DNA from: Linum tenue
Lineage: Eukaryota > Streptophyta > Magnoliopsida > Malpighiales > Linaceae
NCBI GenBank assembly: GCA_946122785.1
Contig: CAMGYJ010000005.1
Coordinates: 39,484,002-39,548,001 of the forward strand
Length of the DNA stretch: 64,000 nt
Direction of reading: 5' to 3'
Part shown: positions 33,292 to 43,146 of the stretch, piece after piece
Numbering within the stretch: position 1 is the first letter of the stretch
How the letters are laid out: each line of letters opens with the position of its first letter
Made by a program: the position numbers and the translations under genes
Notes under the pieces: generated by a model
What the model was told of the DNA's origin: nothing
Seen by the model: the letters and a program-made list of their open reading frames with translations, nothing else
Database searches by the model: none

Positions 33292-35108
33292 ATGGAAAAC
33301 CAGCAAGGATTTGTAGCTTCAAGGAGATTCCTGACTGCAATGGCAGTTTGCTTTATAGCGTTGCCTGTTTTGGTCATCTTGATCCCTGGGATTCATCAGG
33401 AATCCCCTATCTCCGATTTGCTCGGGCGATTGTACAAACTACACCCAGTTGGAGAAGGAGCCGCTTATAACAACAGCAATGCACACCACCTGGTTGATGA
33501 TCCACACGCAGTTGGACAAGGAGTTGCTCTTAACGAAAGCAATGCACACAGCCTATCTGATGTTCCGCACCCAGTTGGACAAGGAGTTGCTCATAACGAC
33601 AGCAATGAACACAACCTGTCTGATGATGGGTCTTTCTGATCCGGGGTTCGATGAGAAGTCATGCTTAAGCAGATTCCAGCGCCGACTTTACCAGAAATCT
33701 GAAAGGATGCCTTCTGCTTATTTACTCTCCAAACTACGAAGTTACGAACATCTCCACAGGCGCTGTGGCCTTTACACTGATTTCTACAACAGGACCCTGG
33801 AAGTGATCAGGTCAGGGGAGGCCATCGATATTACCTCCATTGGTAGTAGTACTGCCTGTAAATATCTCATATGGCATCCTGTGAATGGCTTAGGGAACAG
33901 AATGATAAGTATGGCATCCACATTTCTCTACGCTTTGCTAACCAATAGAGTTCCTCTCGCTGATCTTACCCTAGAAAGGGCTGATCTCTTCTGTGAGCCA
34001 TGTCTGGGTTCTCCTTGGATTCTACCTCCGCGGTTTCCTTTCAGGAAAGGTTCCCATAACGGTACGTTTAGATATGCTCACAGCATTGGCAAAGCACTGA
34101 AGACCGGCACATTGAAAGTGACACCACCAGACTCCCCTGCCAAAGCACCTCCATTTCTTTTCCTGAATCTATACCAGGGCGCTGATAAACCTAGTACTTT
34201 CTACTGCGATAAAAGCCAAACATTTCTTCGCAGAGTCCCCTGTTTGAGTCTGCTATCGGATCAATACTTTGCGCCTTCTCTCTTCCTCATCAAGTCATTC
34301 GAAAAGGAGGCAATCAAACTGTTCCCAGAGAAAGAAGCAGTCTATCATCACCTGGTCCACTATCTAATGCTCCCTTCGAATCATGCTTGGGAGCTAATCA
34401 CCAAATTCTACGAAGCAAACCTTGCCAAAGCAAATGAAAGGATTGGCCTCCAAGTAAGATTCTTTGAAGACCATTTCATTCCAATTCTTACTGATAAAAT
34501 TCTAACTTGCTTGCAGAACCAAACCCATCTTCCTAAGATTGACAACAAGAAACCAGAACTCTCTTCTTCTTCTTCCTCACCCAGAAATCAGACACCACCA
34601 CCACCACCAACAACAGCAACAGCTGTCCTAATAACATCCTTGTACCCACAATTCTACCAGAAGCTCAGCACAATGTACTCAAACAAACTAACAGTTAGCG
34701 GCGGAATGATCTAAGTTTTACCAACCGAGCCACGAGGGGAAGGAGACGTTCGGGGACAGTGAGCATTATATGAAAGCATTTGTTGAGATATATCTGCTTA
34801 GCATGTGTGAGAAGCTGGTGATTAGCGCAGATTCAACCTTTGGGTATGCAGCTCAAGGTTTAGGAGCAAGTCGAGCCTGGATCCTGCGACGGCCGGGATA
34901 TGGAAACCGCGATTCATGTGTGAGAGACCTGTCAATAGAGCCATGCTTTCAGTGGCCTCCTTTGCTTAGGAGCTGCATTGGCGATGGAAACTACAACAAC
35001 AATGGCGGCAACAGAGACGATGATGTTACTGAAAATGTGGCTTATTTGAAGCATTGCGAGGACTGGGAGAGTGGAGTGAAACTGGTTGACGTTCATGAAG
35101 AGTTGTAG
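33292..35108 (+). pseudogene. Plant fucosyltransferase (GT37) pseudogene, third copy
   Basis: A tandem duplicate of the gene at 27003. The frame opens at ATG 33292 with the same membrane anchor (FLTAMAVCFIALPVLVIL). An extra G near 33628 (GATGATGGG versus GATGATGG in the intact copy) leads to TGA at 33637-33639. The catalytic part continues one frame over, from about 33630 to TAA 34712-34714, caused by a second one-base insertion (GATCTAAG versus GATCAAG). The C-terminal GT37 block (DSTFGYAAQGLGASRAW) is in the third frame up to 35108. All conserved motifs are otherwise present. As written the gene gives only a 115-residue anchor/stem peptide. The stem holds three copies of a 21-residue repeat. 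Either insertion could be a sequencing error, but two make loss of function the simpler reading. Confidence 0.9.
33442..33627 (+). repeat. 63-bp in-frame tandem repeat in the fucosyltransferase stem
   Basis: Units start at 33442, 33505 and 33568, each encoding a variant of HPVGQGVAHNDSNAHNLSDD plus Pro. The intact paralogue at 27003 has one unit. The period is a multiple of three, so expansion kept frame. Confidence 0.9.
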
Positions 35109-35276
35109 AAGCTAGCTGAAGAAAGTGAAGTTGATTGATTTCTTTAGGCGGAGGTATGTATCCAATACTCCAATTTGTTGATAAGGACAACGATCTAGGA
35201 AATAAGGAGTTGAACTGATATGAATTTTTTTAGGGTTTTGTTTGAGTAGGTTTGGTTGTCTACTCGTAGTAGGAAT

Positions 35277-35711
35277 TAGGGCTGGTTATTTGATGCCGAT
35301 TTTTTGGTTTTATCTGAAACCGAACCGTATAACCCGGATCGAGATTGGACCGAGACTGGACTGAGACCGGATAGTAAACAATCAAATTCAATCTTCGGGC
35401 CTAGATTTGAGGTAAAAAATCGTTTGGGATCGGACCGAAAATCGGATAAAGACTCGATAAGAGAGCCCAACACCCAAAATCTAACCTCCTCAGGCCTTAG
35501 GCCACTCAAATCCCCTCTCAGGTCACTCAAATCTCCACAAGCTCAATCTAAAATCAAAACCAAATTGGGACCGGACCAGAACAAGATCGGTCCCGATCAA
35601 GACTGGACTGGATCCAATCCAATCTTTGGTCCTTGTATTCTCGAAAAGACCGGACTAGGATCGAATCAATTCGGGTAAATTTAACCGGACCGGACCGTAT
35701 AGCCACCCCTA
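35277..35711. mobile_element. hAT-like MITE downstream of the third fucosyltransferase
   Basis: 435 bp, left end TAGGGCTGGTTAT, right end on reverse TAGGGGTGGCTATACGG. Flanking octamers GTAGGAAT (35269-35276) and GCTGGAAT (35712-35719) agree at six of eight positions. The interior is rich in GGACCGGAC words on both strands. No coding function for the ORFs here. Confidence 0.7.
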
Positions 35712-37141
35712 GCTGGAATTGAAATTGGAATTGGAATGCGAGAATTGGGAGGAATAATTTCATATTTTTTTGCGTTGAATAATAATCTTAAAATATATTA
35801 AAGCAATTTAAGAAAAGAACCGTAAGCCTTCCTGGCTTCCCCACAAGTTTCGGAACTGGGTTTTTTTTTTAATTTCTCTAGCCCGTCTCCATTTAAATCG
35901 CATGTTAGAAATTTTTTTATAAAAAAATTAATATGTTTTCTACACCATTCCTACGTTTGAAGGACATGAGTACGGAGAGTTCGAATCATTATGTGCCCAT
36001 ATAATATATGTTGGTAGAATTTTTGAAAATATCGCAGGTATGACATGGCAATGAATTTACTCTTTAATCTAAGTGGGAAAAGACTTTCACATAAGCATTT
36101 TAGCAATTTATGATATCCTTAATGGTATTATACTTCTTTTTTCCTCCTAAAAAAAAGATGATCATGTAAAAATGAATGGTCAAAAACAGATATTGAATTA
36201 CAATCTCATAAACCTAGATTGCAGGACCACAATGATGTTTTTGAAAATAAGTTGCAAATACAAACAGCTTAAAAAACTAAAACAGTTAAAACATACAGTT
36301 GAATCACTTAATCGATAAGATAAAATGAAAAACTCACCCGGCCAATAGGCCGGGAATAAAGCTAGTTTCATAATTAAGAGAGTGGAAAGAGAAAGTTAAT
36401 AAGATGGGGCTGAATTCTTTAACATACCCTTTCTTATAAATGAATTTCATTAGTTTTGTGGAATTCATTTTGAAATGAAATCATTTTGTGTTTGGTATGT
36501 AAAAGAATTTATTCTCAATTCTAAATTTTGAATTTTATGAAATTAGATCTAGTTATAGAAATTACGAGAAATTGAGATGTAATGTCCAAATGAATTCCAC
36601 AAATATTTACTGATTATAATATAATGACATAAATATCCTCATTGATTAACTAAATTACTTCTACATATATTATTTAGCATCAATCCATGTAGTATGAGGA
36701 ACGTTGAGAAGAATTTGATTGCAACGCTAGTAGCATATGCTGGTTATTTGATATTTCTTCTGAATTAGTTTAGGGGTTTTGTTTGTGTAATTAATTGACC
36801 TTGGACATAAATAATAAAATAATTAAAACTGAAATTAGGAATAAATGAGGGGCAATTAGATCATTTTCTAGCCCATTTAACGATCACTTAACGGATAATG
36901 AGATGGAAGGGTAAACTTGTTATGATTTAATATTTGAAGAGTATGTTTGTGCAAAAATGTAGTAGAGGGGTATGTTTGTTAATTTAGCAAGGTAAAGGAG
37001 TACAAAATGTTATTAACCCTATTTCTAATGATTTGAATATGACATACCAAACACAAGAATTAATGAATTCTACACAGTAATTCATTGTAAAAGTAGAATG
37101 AGAATTTTTAACTAATTGATCATATTTTATATGTTTAGCCT
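35712..37141. other. AT-rich intergenic; carries the end of the duplicated fucosyltransferase block
   Basis: 36345-36400 (GGGAATAAAGCTAGTTTCAT then AAGAGAGTGGAAAGAG) matches 28822-28870 downstream of the second fucosyltransferase, so the duplicated block reaches here and was split by later insertions. Otherwise no feature seen. Confidence 0.4.
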
Positions 37142-37586
37142 TGATAGGGTATCTTAGTAATTCCCAAGGCAAAACCCTAGCTAATGGTATAAGGAAGAAA
37201 AGAATACAAAAGAGCAAAAAGACAAGGTCAAGAGACAAGAGACAAGGCCAGGCATTTGACATCAACAAGGACAAGGTGCAGGGGGACACCCTCTGCCAAA
37301 AAATATAATGTACAGTGTCAGAAGGTCTGAGGCGCCCGACCACAGCATTTATGGCTTGGCAGGCGCCCAGACCACTACCTAACCCTCATATGTGTATAAA
37401 TAGGAGTTCTCTCCTCATAAATGGCAATCTATCTACTCTTACACTAACTTCTCTCTACTTTCTCTCTCTATAAACTTCTTCTCTTTTCTTACTTCTGTCG
37501 AGGCGGGGCGCCTACCCACTCAAAGTCATGTCTGACGCCCCAAACCCCTTGGACCCGAGTGACTCCCAGTCGCCCGGGCTCAAACA
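37142..37586 (+). repeat. 5' LTR of the Tat element
   Basis: 445 bp, TG...CA. Core promoter TATAAATA at about 37394-37401 and a pyrimidine-rich stretch after it. GGCGCC palindromes occur three times. Confidence 0.92.
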
Positions 37587-38307
37587 ATTGGCGCCCACCG
37601 TGGGGCCAAACATGACTTTGAAAGACGCTTCCAACTCAAAGAAGGGGGAAGAAAGGAGTCTGGCACCAACGAAGACCCCTCTCAAGCAAGTTGTTGGTCG
37701 GGAAGCGATCAATCCTCAACCACTCACCATCCAAGGTTTGAAAGCATCCGACGACGACGATCCATCAGGAGACGGAGAAGACACGGAACGCCTGGGGGGC
37801 CAACTAGCGAAACTTCGGGAAAAGCAAGCACGTCAAATAGCAAGCATGCAAGGCCAATTAGACCAAGTCATGACCGCGTTGTCAGCACTAACAAAGGCAA
37901 ACGATCACGCGCCTCCCAATCCCCAAGAAGCCACAGAAGAGAGGAGGCGCCTCAAAGGAAAGATGCAAGAGGTTGAGGTGCTGCCCATGAAATCACCAAA
38001 CGAGGACGCAATTGAAGCTGACGACCATGTCTACCCGGAGAAGTATGCCCGACTCAACTATGGCGCCTCGGAAGAAAGAAGTGTCCAAATTATTAGGCAG
38101 CCGTTGTCAAGAGGAGTGCTCGAAACACCAATCCCACCAAATTTCGCAAGCATAGGCCTACCCTCATACGAAGGAAAATCCGATCCAGAGGATTACTTGA
38201 ATGCGTTTTGTCGAAAAATGCAGCTTCTCAATGCGTCTGACGCTGCCTTGTGCAAGGCATTCCCCTCAACCTTTACCGGAGGATGCAGTAGCTGGTACTC
38301 CTCGCTT
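37528..38307 (+). pseudogene. Array unit 1: gag, C-terminus lost
   Basis: The frame is open from an ATG inside the LTR (37528) or, more conventionally, ATG 37612 after the primer-binding site (MTLKDASNSKKGEERS). It runs into the capsid region (PPNFASIGLPSYEGKSDPED, FCRKMQLLNASDAALCKAF) and stops matching the other units at 38307. It lacks the ~1 kb holding the rest of capsid, the zinc finger and the start of protease, and a codon run (SPREGVGA) present in others. A foreign 353-bp segment follows. Confidence 0.85.
37589..37606 (+). other. Primer-binding site of the Tat element
   Basis: TGGCGCCCACCGTGGGGC two bases after the LTR. The TGGCGCC start is usual for plant Ty3/gypsy sites; I cannot assign the tRNA from memory. 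The same site recurs in every array unit (e.g. 40809, 43208, 45619, 50437). Confidence 0.75.
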
Positions 38308-38660
38308 CGGTTGAGCCATGGTGCAACCGAAGGTGATTTTCGGTTGGTCCATGGTACAACCGAAAATTGCCTTAGGTTGAGCCATGGTACAATTGAAAAT
38401 TGGCTTCGGTTGAGGGGTTTTGGGTTTTTTTGGATTTGTTTGGTTTATATCAATAATTTTCTATTCTTTTACTACGATTTATAATTCGGTCCATAAGATA
38501 ATTTGTTGAATTTTGGTTTATATATTTTTTTAGATTTGTGGAAGGGGAGGAGTTGTTTGTTTTGTGTTTGATTTTGAAATTCAAAATGGGCAATTTGGTA
38601 AATTACATATTAAGTTAGGACGATGGTTAGTAATTTTTAGGACGACTTTTAACCATTCAG
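38308..38660 (+). repeat. Palindromic insert replacing gag sequence in unit 1
   Basis: Begins with three imperfect ~36-bp palindromes centred on CCATGG (form CGGTTG..CCATGG..CAACCGAA), then AT-rich sequence of unknown origin. It ends exactly where AATGCAGACACCCC of the protease region resumes. Absent from units 2-6. Confidence 0.7.
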
Positions 38661-38674
38661 AATGCAGACACCCC

Positions 38675-39016
38675 ATGGTCATGTTAGTATAAAAGAGCTC
38701 GTATGTGTTCTCTCTCCCAAGGAGTTTTTTTTTTGTGCTGATAGATAGTGACAGCTGAGAGTGTGGCAGAAATTTGTAAAATCCTTTTGATTTATATTAT
38801 ATGAGGGAAATTACAATTGATTACTAGAGAAATAAACACTAGATACATACTAGACGAAGAAATAAACCAGTAAAATCCTTTTGATTTATATTATACGAGG
38901 GAAATTACAATTGATTACTATCCTAGAAAACAAAAATAACCATAATTAGAAGCCGATTACAGACAACAAACACTAGGCGGCCACCAGCTTTCTCCTGCTC
39001 ATCTTCCTCAAGCGAG
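38675..39016 (+). repeat. Filler segment of unit 1 (repeated in units 1-5)
   Basis: About 345 bp joining the cut protease region to the truncated LTR of the next unit. It contains TATAAAAGAGCT near its start, a variable T-run, and two ~50-bp direct repeats (AAAATCCTTTTGATTTATAT then TATxxGAGGGAAATTACAAT). Copies lie at 42567-42906, 44966-45317, 47376-47725 and 49783-50135. Origin unrecognised; it is not part of the element's normal pol. Confidence 0.8.
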
Positions 39017-42000
39017 ACCCTCTGCCAAAAAGTATAATGTACAGTGTCAGAAGGTCTGAGGCGCCCGACCACAACATTTATGGCTTGGCAGGCGCCCAGA
39101 CCACTACCTAACCCTCATATGTGTATGACTCGCTAAAACACAACACCTAACAATGGCCAAGTGTAACCAATGAAAGGGACTGCAGTATAGTGGCACAAGT
39201 AATAAATATCGAATCCACGGGTCTCTAGAGTTACTATTACTCAGCTTCAGTTCATTATCTAGCAAACTAGATTAAGGATTGATATAAACTACTCTACTGG
39301 CTACTCTACTAATTACAAGTTGGGAACTCACTTAGGTATGATTTCCCCTAGCCACTAGCCAGATTAATGATTGATGATTTCTAACTTGTTTCACTTTCAT
39401 TCACAATGCGGAGAATCCTTGACTAGACCTTGAGTCTCGACTAAAGGAACAAGGCCCTCTTGAGTCAATTGCCTAGAGGGACGTATCCTTCTCTAGAACA
39501 ACCGATCAAGGCGTTCTGAACTAGATTCCCTCTATCAAATGAGGTTCTCAATCGATACAAAGCAGTGAATCAACCCTCGACTAAAGCAATTGATCCACTA
39601 CTATCAATCTATGGTGCTCTATTGACCTAATCAGGTATTCGCTCTCATAGGATCAAAGCAGAATCAATAATCTCGACTAAAGCAGAATTGAATCGTGAAA
39701 ACATGCATAGATTGAATATGAACTCAAGATTATCAAGTCAGAGTACTCATACAATCATCCAATCAAACAAACATGGCTAGGGTTCCTCAAAACCTAAGTG
39801 AAGGGAAGTTACTCCATAGAGAAGAGAGAGACTGCAGTAAGAATCTTCATATGATCAATCTTCAAGTCCGGGCTTGATTCCCGAGCTCAAATGGCGAAGA
39901 AATCCTCCAAAATAGCTCCAAGAATGTTCCCAAGTCGCTCTCTCTCTCTAGGGTTCGTCCCTTGGGTGTTTGGGATCCACAACCCAGCTCTCCCCCTCTC
40001 CTTTCGCTGAAAATCGGGTTTTAAACAACAATTCCCGACCCGCACGGCCAGGGTGCACGGCCGTGCACCTCACCATTCTGGCCGTGCAGCCCTAAAACGC
40101 ACCGTTTCACTTAATCGATCTCAGCCATCTTGCACGGCCAGGTGCACGGCCGTGCAAGGCTGGATTTTGCCCGTGCAAGGCCTCGGCAGAGAGCGCACGG
40201 CCAGAATTATATGTTGCACGGCCGTGCGCCTCCCTGGTCTGCCCGTGCAGCTTGCTCAGCCTCTGTTTAATGCTTCGTTTCTCCCTCGTCCGGACTCCGA
40301 ATCAGTCGCCGTTTGATCCCAGACGCTCGTAATCTCGTCCTCTTTCGTTTCATAACAAGCTTGCATGATTCTCTGTCCATAAAGTGAGGTAGAAATCCAT
40401 TCTTCTTCAGGTCATGCCCGAGTTTCTGCTCCCGAATCGCCAATTGATCTCTGATTGACTTGAAACTTGCGCCTATGCTTCACTTTATGTGCTAGGACCT
40501 GAAATATGACAAAGGAACACAACCTAGCGTAAAATAGGCCAAAGATGTGATAATTAAAGCTCAAACGATCAAGAAACACAGGGGAAAACATGTGCAAATA
40601 TCGAGTCATCAGTGTATAAATAGGAGTTCTCTCCTCATAAATGGCAACCTATCTACTCTTACACTAACTTCTCTCTACTTTCTCTCTCTATAAACTTCTT
40701 CTCTTTTCTTACTTCTGTCGAGGCGGGGCGCCTACCCACTCAAAGTCATGTCTGACGCCCCAAACCCCTTGGACCCGAGTGACTCCCAGTCGCCCGGGCT
40801 CAAACAATTGGCGCCCACCGTGGGGCCAAACATGACTTTGAAAGACGCTTCCAACTCAAAGAAGGGGGAAGAAAGGAGTCCGGCACCAACGAAGACCCCT
40901 CTCAAGCAAGTTGTTGGTCGGGAAGCGATCAATCCTCAACCACTCACCATCCAAGGTTTGAAAGCATCCGACGACGACGATCCATCAGGAGACGGAGAAG
41001 ACACGGAACGCCTGGGGGGCCAACTAGCGAAACTTCGGGAAAAGCAAGCACGTCAAATAGCAAGCATGCAAGGCCAACTAGACCAAGTCATAACCGCGTT
41101 GTCAGCACTAACAAAGGCAAACCATCACGCGCCTCCCAATCCCCAAGAAGCCACAGAAGAGAGGAGGCGCCTCAAAGGAAAGATGCAAGAGGTTGAGGTG
41201 CTGCCCATGAACTCCCCACGGGAGGGTGTGGGCGCCTCACCAAACGAGGACGCAATTGAAGCTGACGACGATGTCTACCTGTAGAAGTATGCCCGACTCA
41301 ACTATGGCACCTCGGAAGAAAGAAGTGTCCAAATTATTAGGCAGCCGTTGTCAAGAGGAGTGCTCGAAACGCCTATCCCACCAAATTTCGCAAGCATAGG
41401 CCTACCCTCATACGAAGGAAAATCCGATCCAGAGGATCACTTGAATGCGTTTTGTCGAAAAATGCAGCTTCTCAATGCGTCTGACGCTGCCTTGTGCAAG
41501 GCATTCCCCTCAACCTTTATCGGAGGATGCAGTAGCTGGTACTCCTTGCTTCCAGAGGGCATCATTCAGAGCTTTGCTCAATTCGCTTTGTTATTTACAA
41601 CAAAGTACGCAAGCCAGAAAAAGCAAACGCTGACGGTTCGTGCACTTGTCAATCTTAAGCAAAGAAAAGGAGAGAGCCTCAGACACTTCATGGGGCGATG
41701 GTGGGAAGTCGCGTCCGATGTTAAAGACCTAACCCCTCCACTTATGCGCACCAACCTAATGGATGCAAGCACTAACGAAGAGCTGAGGCGCTCCCTAGCC
41801 AAAAGAGAGATACGACAGGTAGCCAAACTAGAAGAAAAAGTTCAGAAGGCAATCCTCATGGAGGAAGCGTTGGGGGCAAAAGAGGAGGAACAAGGAGGTG
41901 GCTCCAGGCGCCCAGCTCAGAGTGGGAGGGGCGAGGCGCCAAGGACCAGAAGGCGGAGTCCAGACCGACGAGATGACGCCCGACGTCCCAAGGTCTGGGT

Positions 42001-42906
42001 AAGAAGGGACGTTCTTACAAACTCACAAGAACCTCGCCGCGATCGAGCCAACCGTGAAAACACGAATTAATCTCGAGGGCAGACAAACATGTACTGCGAG
42101 TATCACAACTCGCGCACCCATAACACCGTTGACTGCCACTACTTCAAAAAGGCACTTAAGATAATCTCTGATCGAGGAGGAGTAAGAGAAATGTTCCAGA
42201 AAGCAGAACAGGAAAATCAATCCCCGCGGGAACGTTGCCGCTCTCCGAACGCAAGGCCACCAGTGCAAGAGCGCCTGGGTCCTAACCCAAATGTCAAGGA
42301 GATAAGAACCATCGCAGGAGGGGAGTCCAGCCGAAAGAAGAAGTGCAAGGGGCAAGCGAATGACACGTGGTGCATGAAGATCGTAAAACAAGAGGGTCCC
42401 GACTTATCATTTGTGTCGCGAGACTATCCTCCGGAGGGCCCATCTGAAAGCCCTCTTGTCATTAACATACAAGTGGAAGGGTGCAAGGTATTCTGAGTAC
42501 TGGTAGATAGTGGGAGCTCCGCCGACATACTCTTCTACTCTTGTTGGCGCCAAATGCAGACACCCCATGGTCATGTTAGTATAAAAGAGCTGGTATGTAT
42601 TCTCTCTCCCAAGTGTTTTTTTTTTGTGCTGATATATAGTGACAGCTTAGAGTGTGGCAGAAATTTGTAAAATCCTTTTGATTTATATTATATGAGGGAA
42701 ATTACAATTGATTACTAGAGAAATAAACACTAGATACATACTAGACGAAGAAATAAACCAGTAAAATCCTTTCGATTTATATTATACGAGGGAAATTACA
42801 ATTGATTACTATCCTAGAAAACAAAAATAACCATAATTAGAAGCCGATTACAGACAACAAACACTAGGCGCCACCAGCCTTCTCCTGCTCATCTTCCTCA
42901 AGCGAG
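39017..42906 (+). repeat. Array unit 2 (truncated LTR, gag, filler; holds a solo LTR)
   Basis: The LTR begins at ACCCTCTGCC, lacking the first 146 bp but keeping TATA, leader and primer-binding site. It ends at 40806. Gag starts at 40748 and has a TAG at 41282-41284 (GAG to TAG), continues open to the shared TAA at about 42070, then the finger ORF from 42089. That ORF stops at TGA 42494-42496. Without the 1,491-bp guest the unit is about 2.4 kb. Confidence 0.85.
39126..40611 (-). mobile_element. Solo LTR of the Athila-like family
   Basis: 1,486 bp, TGACTCGC...GAGTCATCA on plus, with a perfect 5-bp duplication GTGTA (39121-39125, 40612-40616). It is strongly similar to 2541-3982, except that about 40030-40260 is GC-rich with repeated GCACGGCCGTGC palindromes. 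No internal region or second LTR, so it is most simply a solo LTR left by LTR-LTR recombination. Orientation minus by comparison with the copy that has a primer-binding site. Confidence 0.85.
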
Positions 42907-43146
42907 ACCCTCTGCCAAAAAGTATAATGTACAGTGTCAGAAGGTCTGAGGTGCCCGACCACAGCATTTATGGCTTGGCAGGCGCCTAGACCACTACCTA
43001 ACCCTCATATGTGTATAAATAGGAGTTCTCTCCTCATAAATGGCAATCTATATACTCTTACACTAACTTCTCTCTACTTTCTCTCTCTATAAACTTCTTC
43101 TCTTTTCTTACTTCTGTCGAGGCGGGGCACCTACCCACTCAAAGTC

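Noticed and set aside
35304..35678. 124-residue ORF rich in Asp/Arg/Ser
   Set aside because: It is a low-complexity reading of GGACCGGAC repeats inside a hAT-like MITE.
40030..40260. CRISPR-like array from the repeated palindrome
   Set aside because: Repeats are short, unevenly spaced and lie in a plant LTR; there are no uniform spacers or cas genes.
40053..40316. Plus-strand ORF with many Arg/Cys/Ala codons
   Set aside because: It lies in the palindromic block of a solo LTR; the amino-acid pattern reflects GCACGGCCGTGC repeats.
42023..42391. Conserved minus-strand ORF (122 aa) recurring in several array units
   Set aside because: It is the antisense shadow of the gag finger ORF, conserved only because the units are duplicates.
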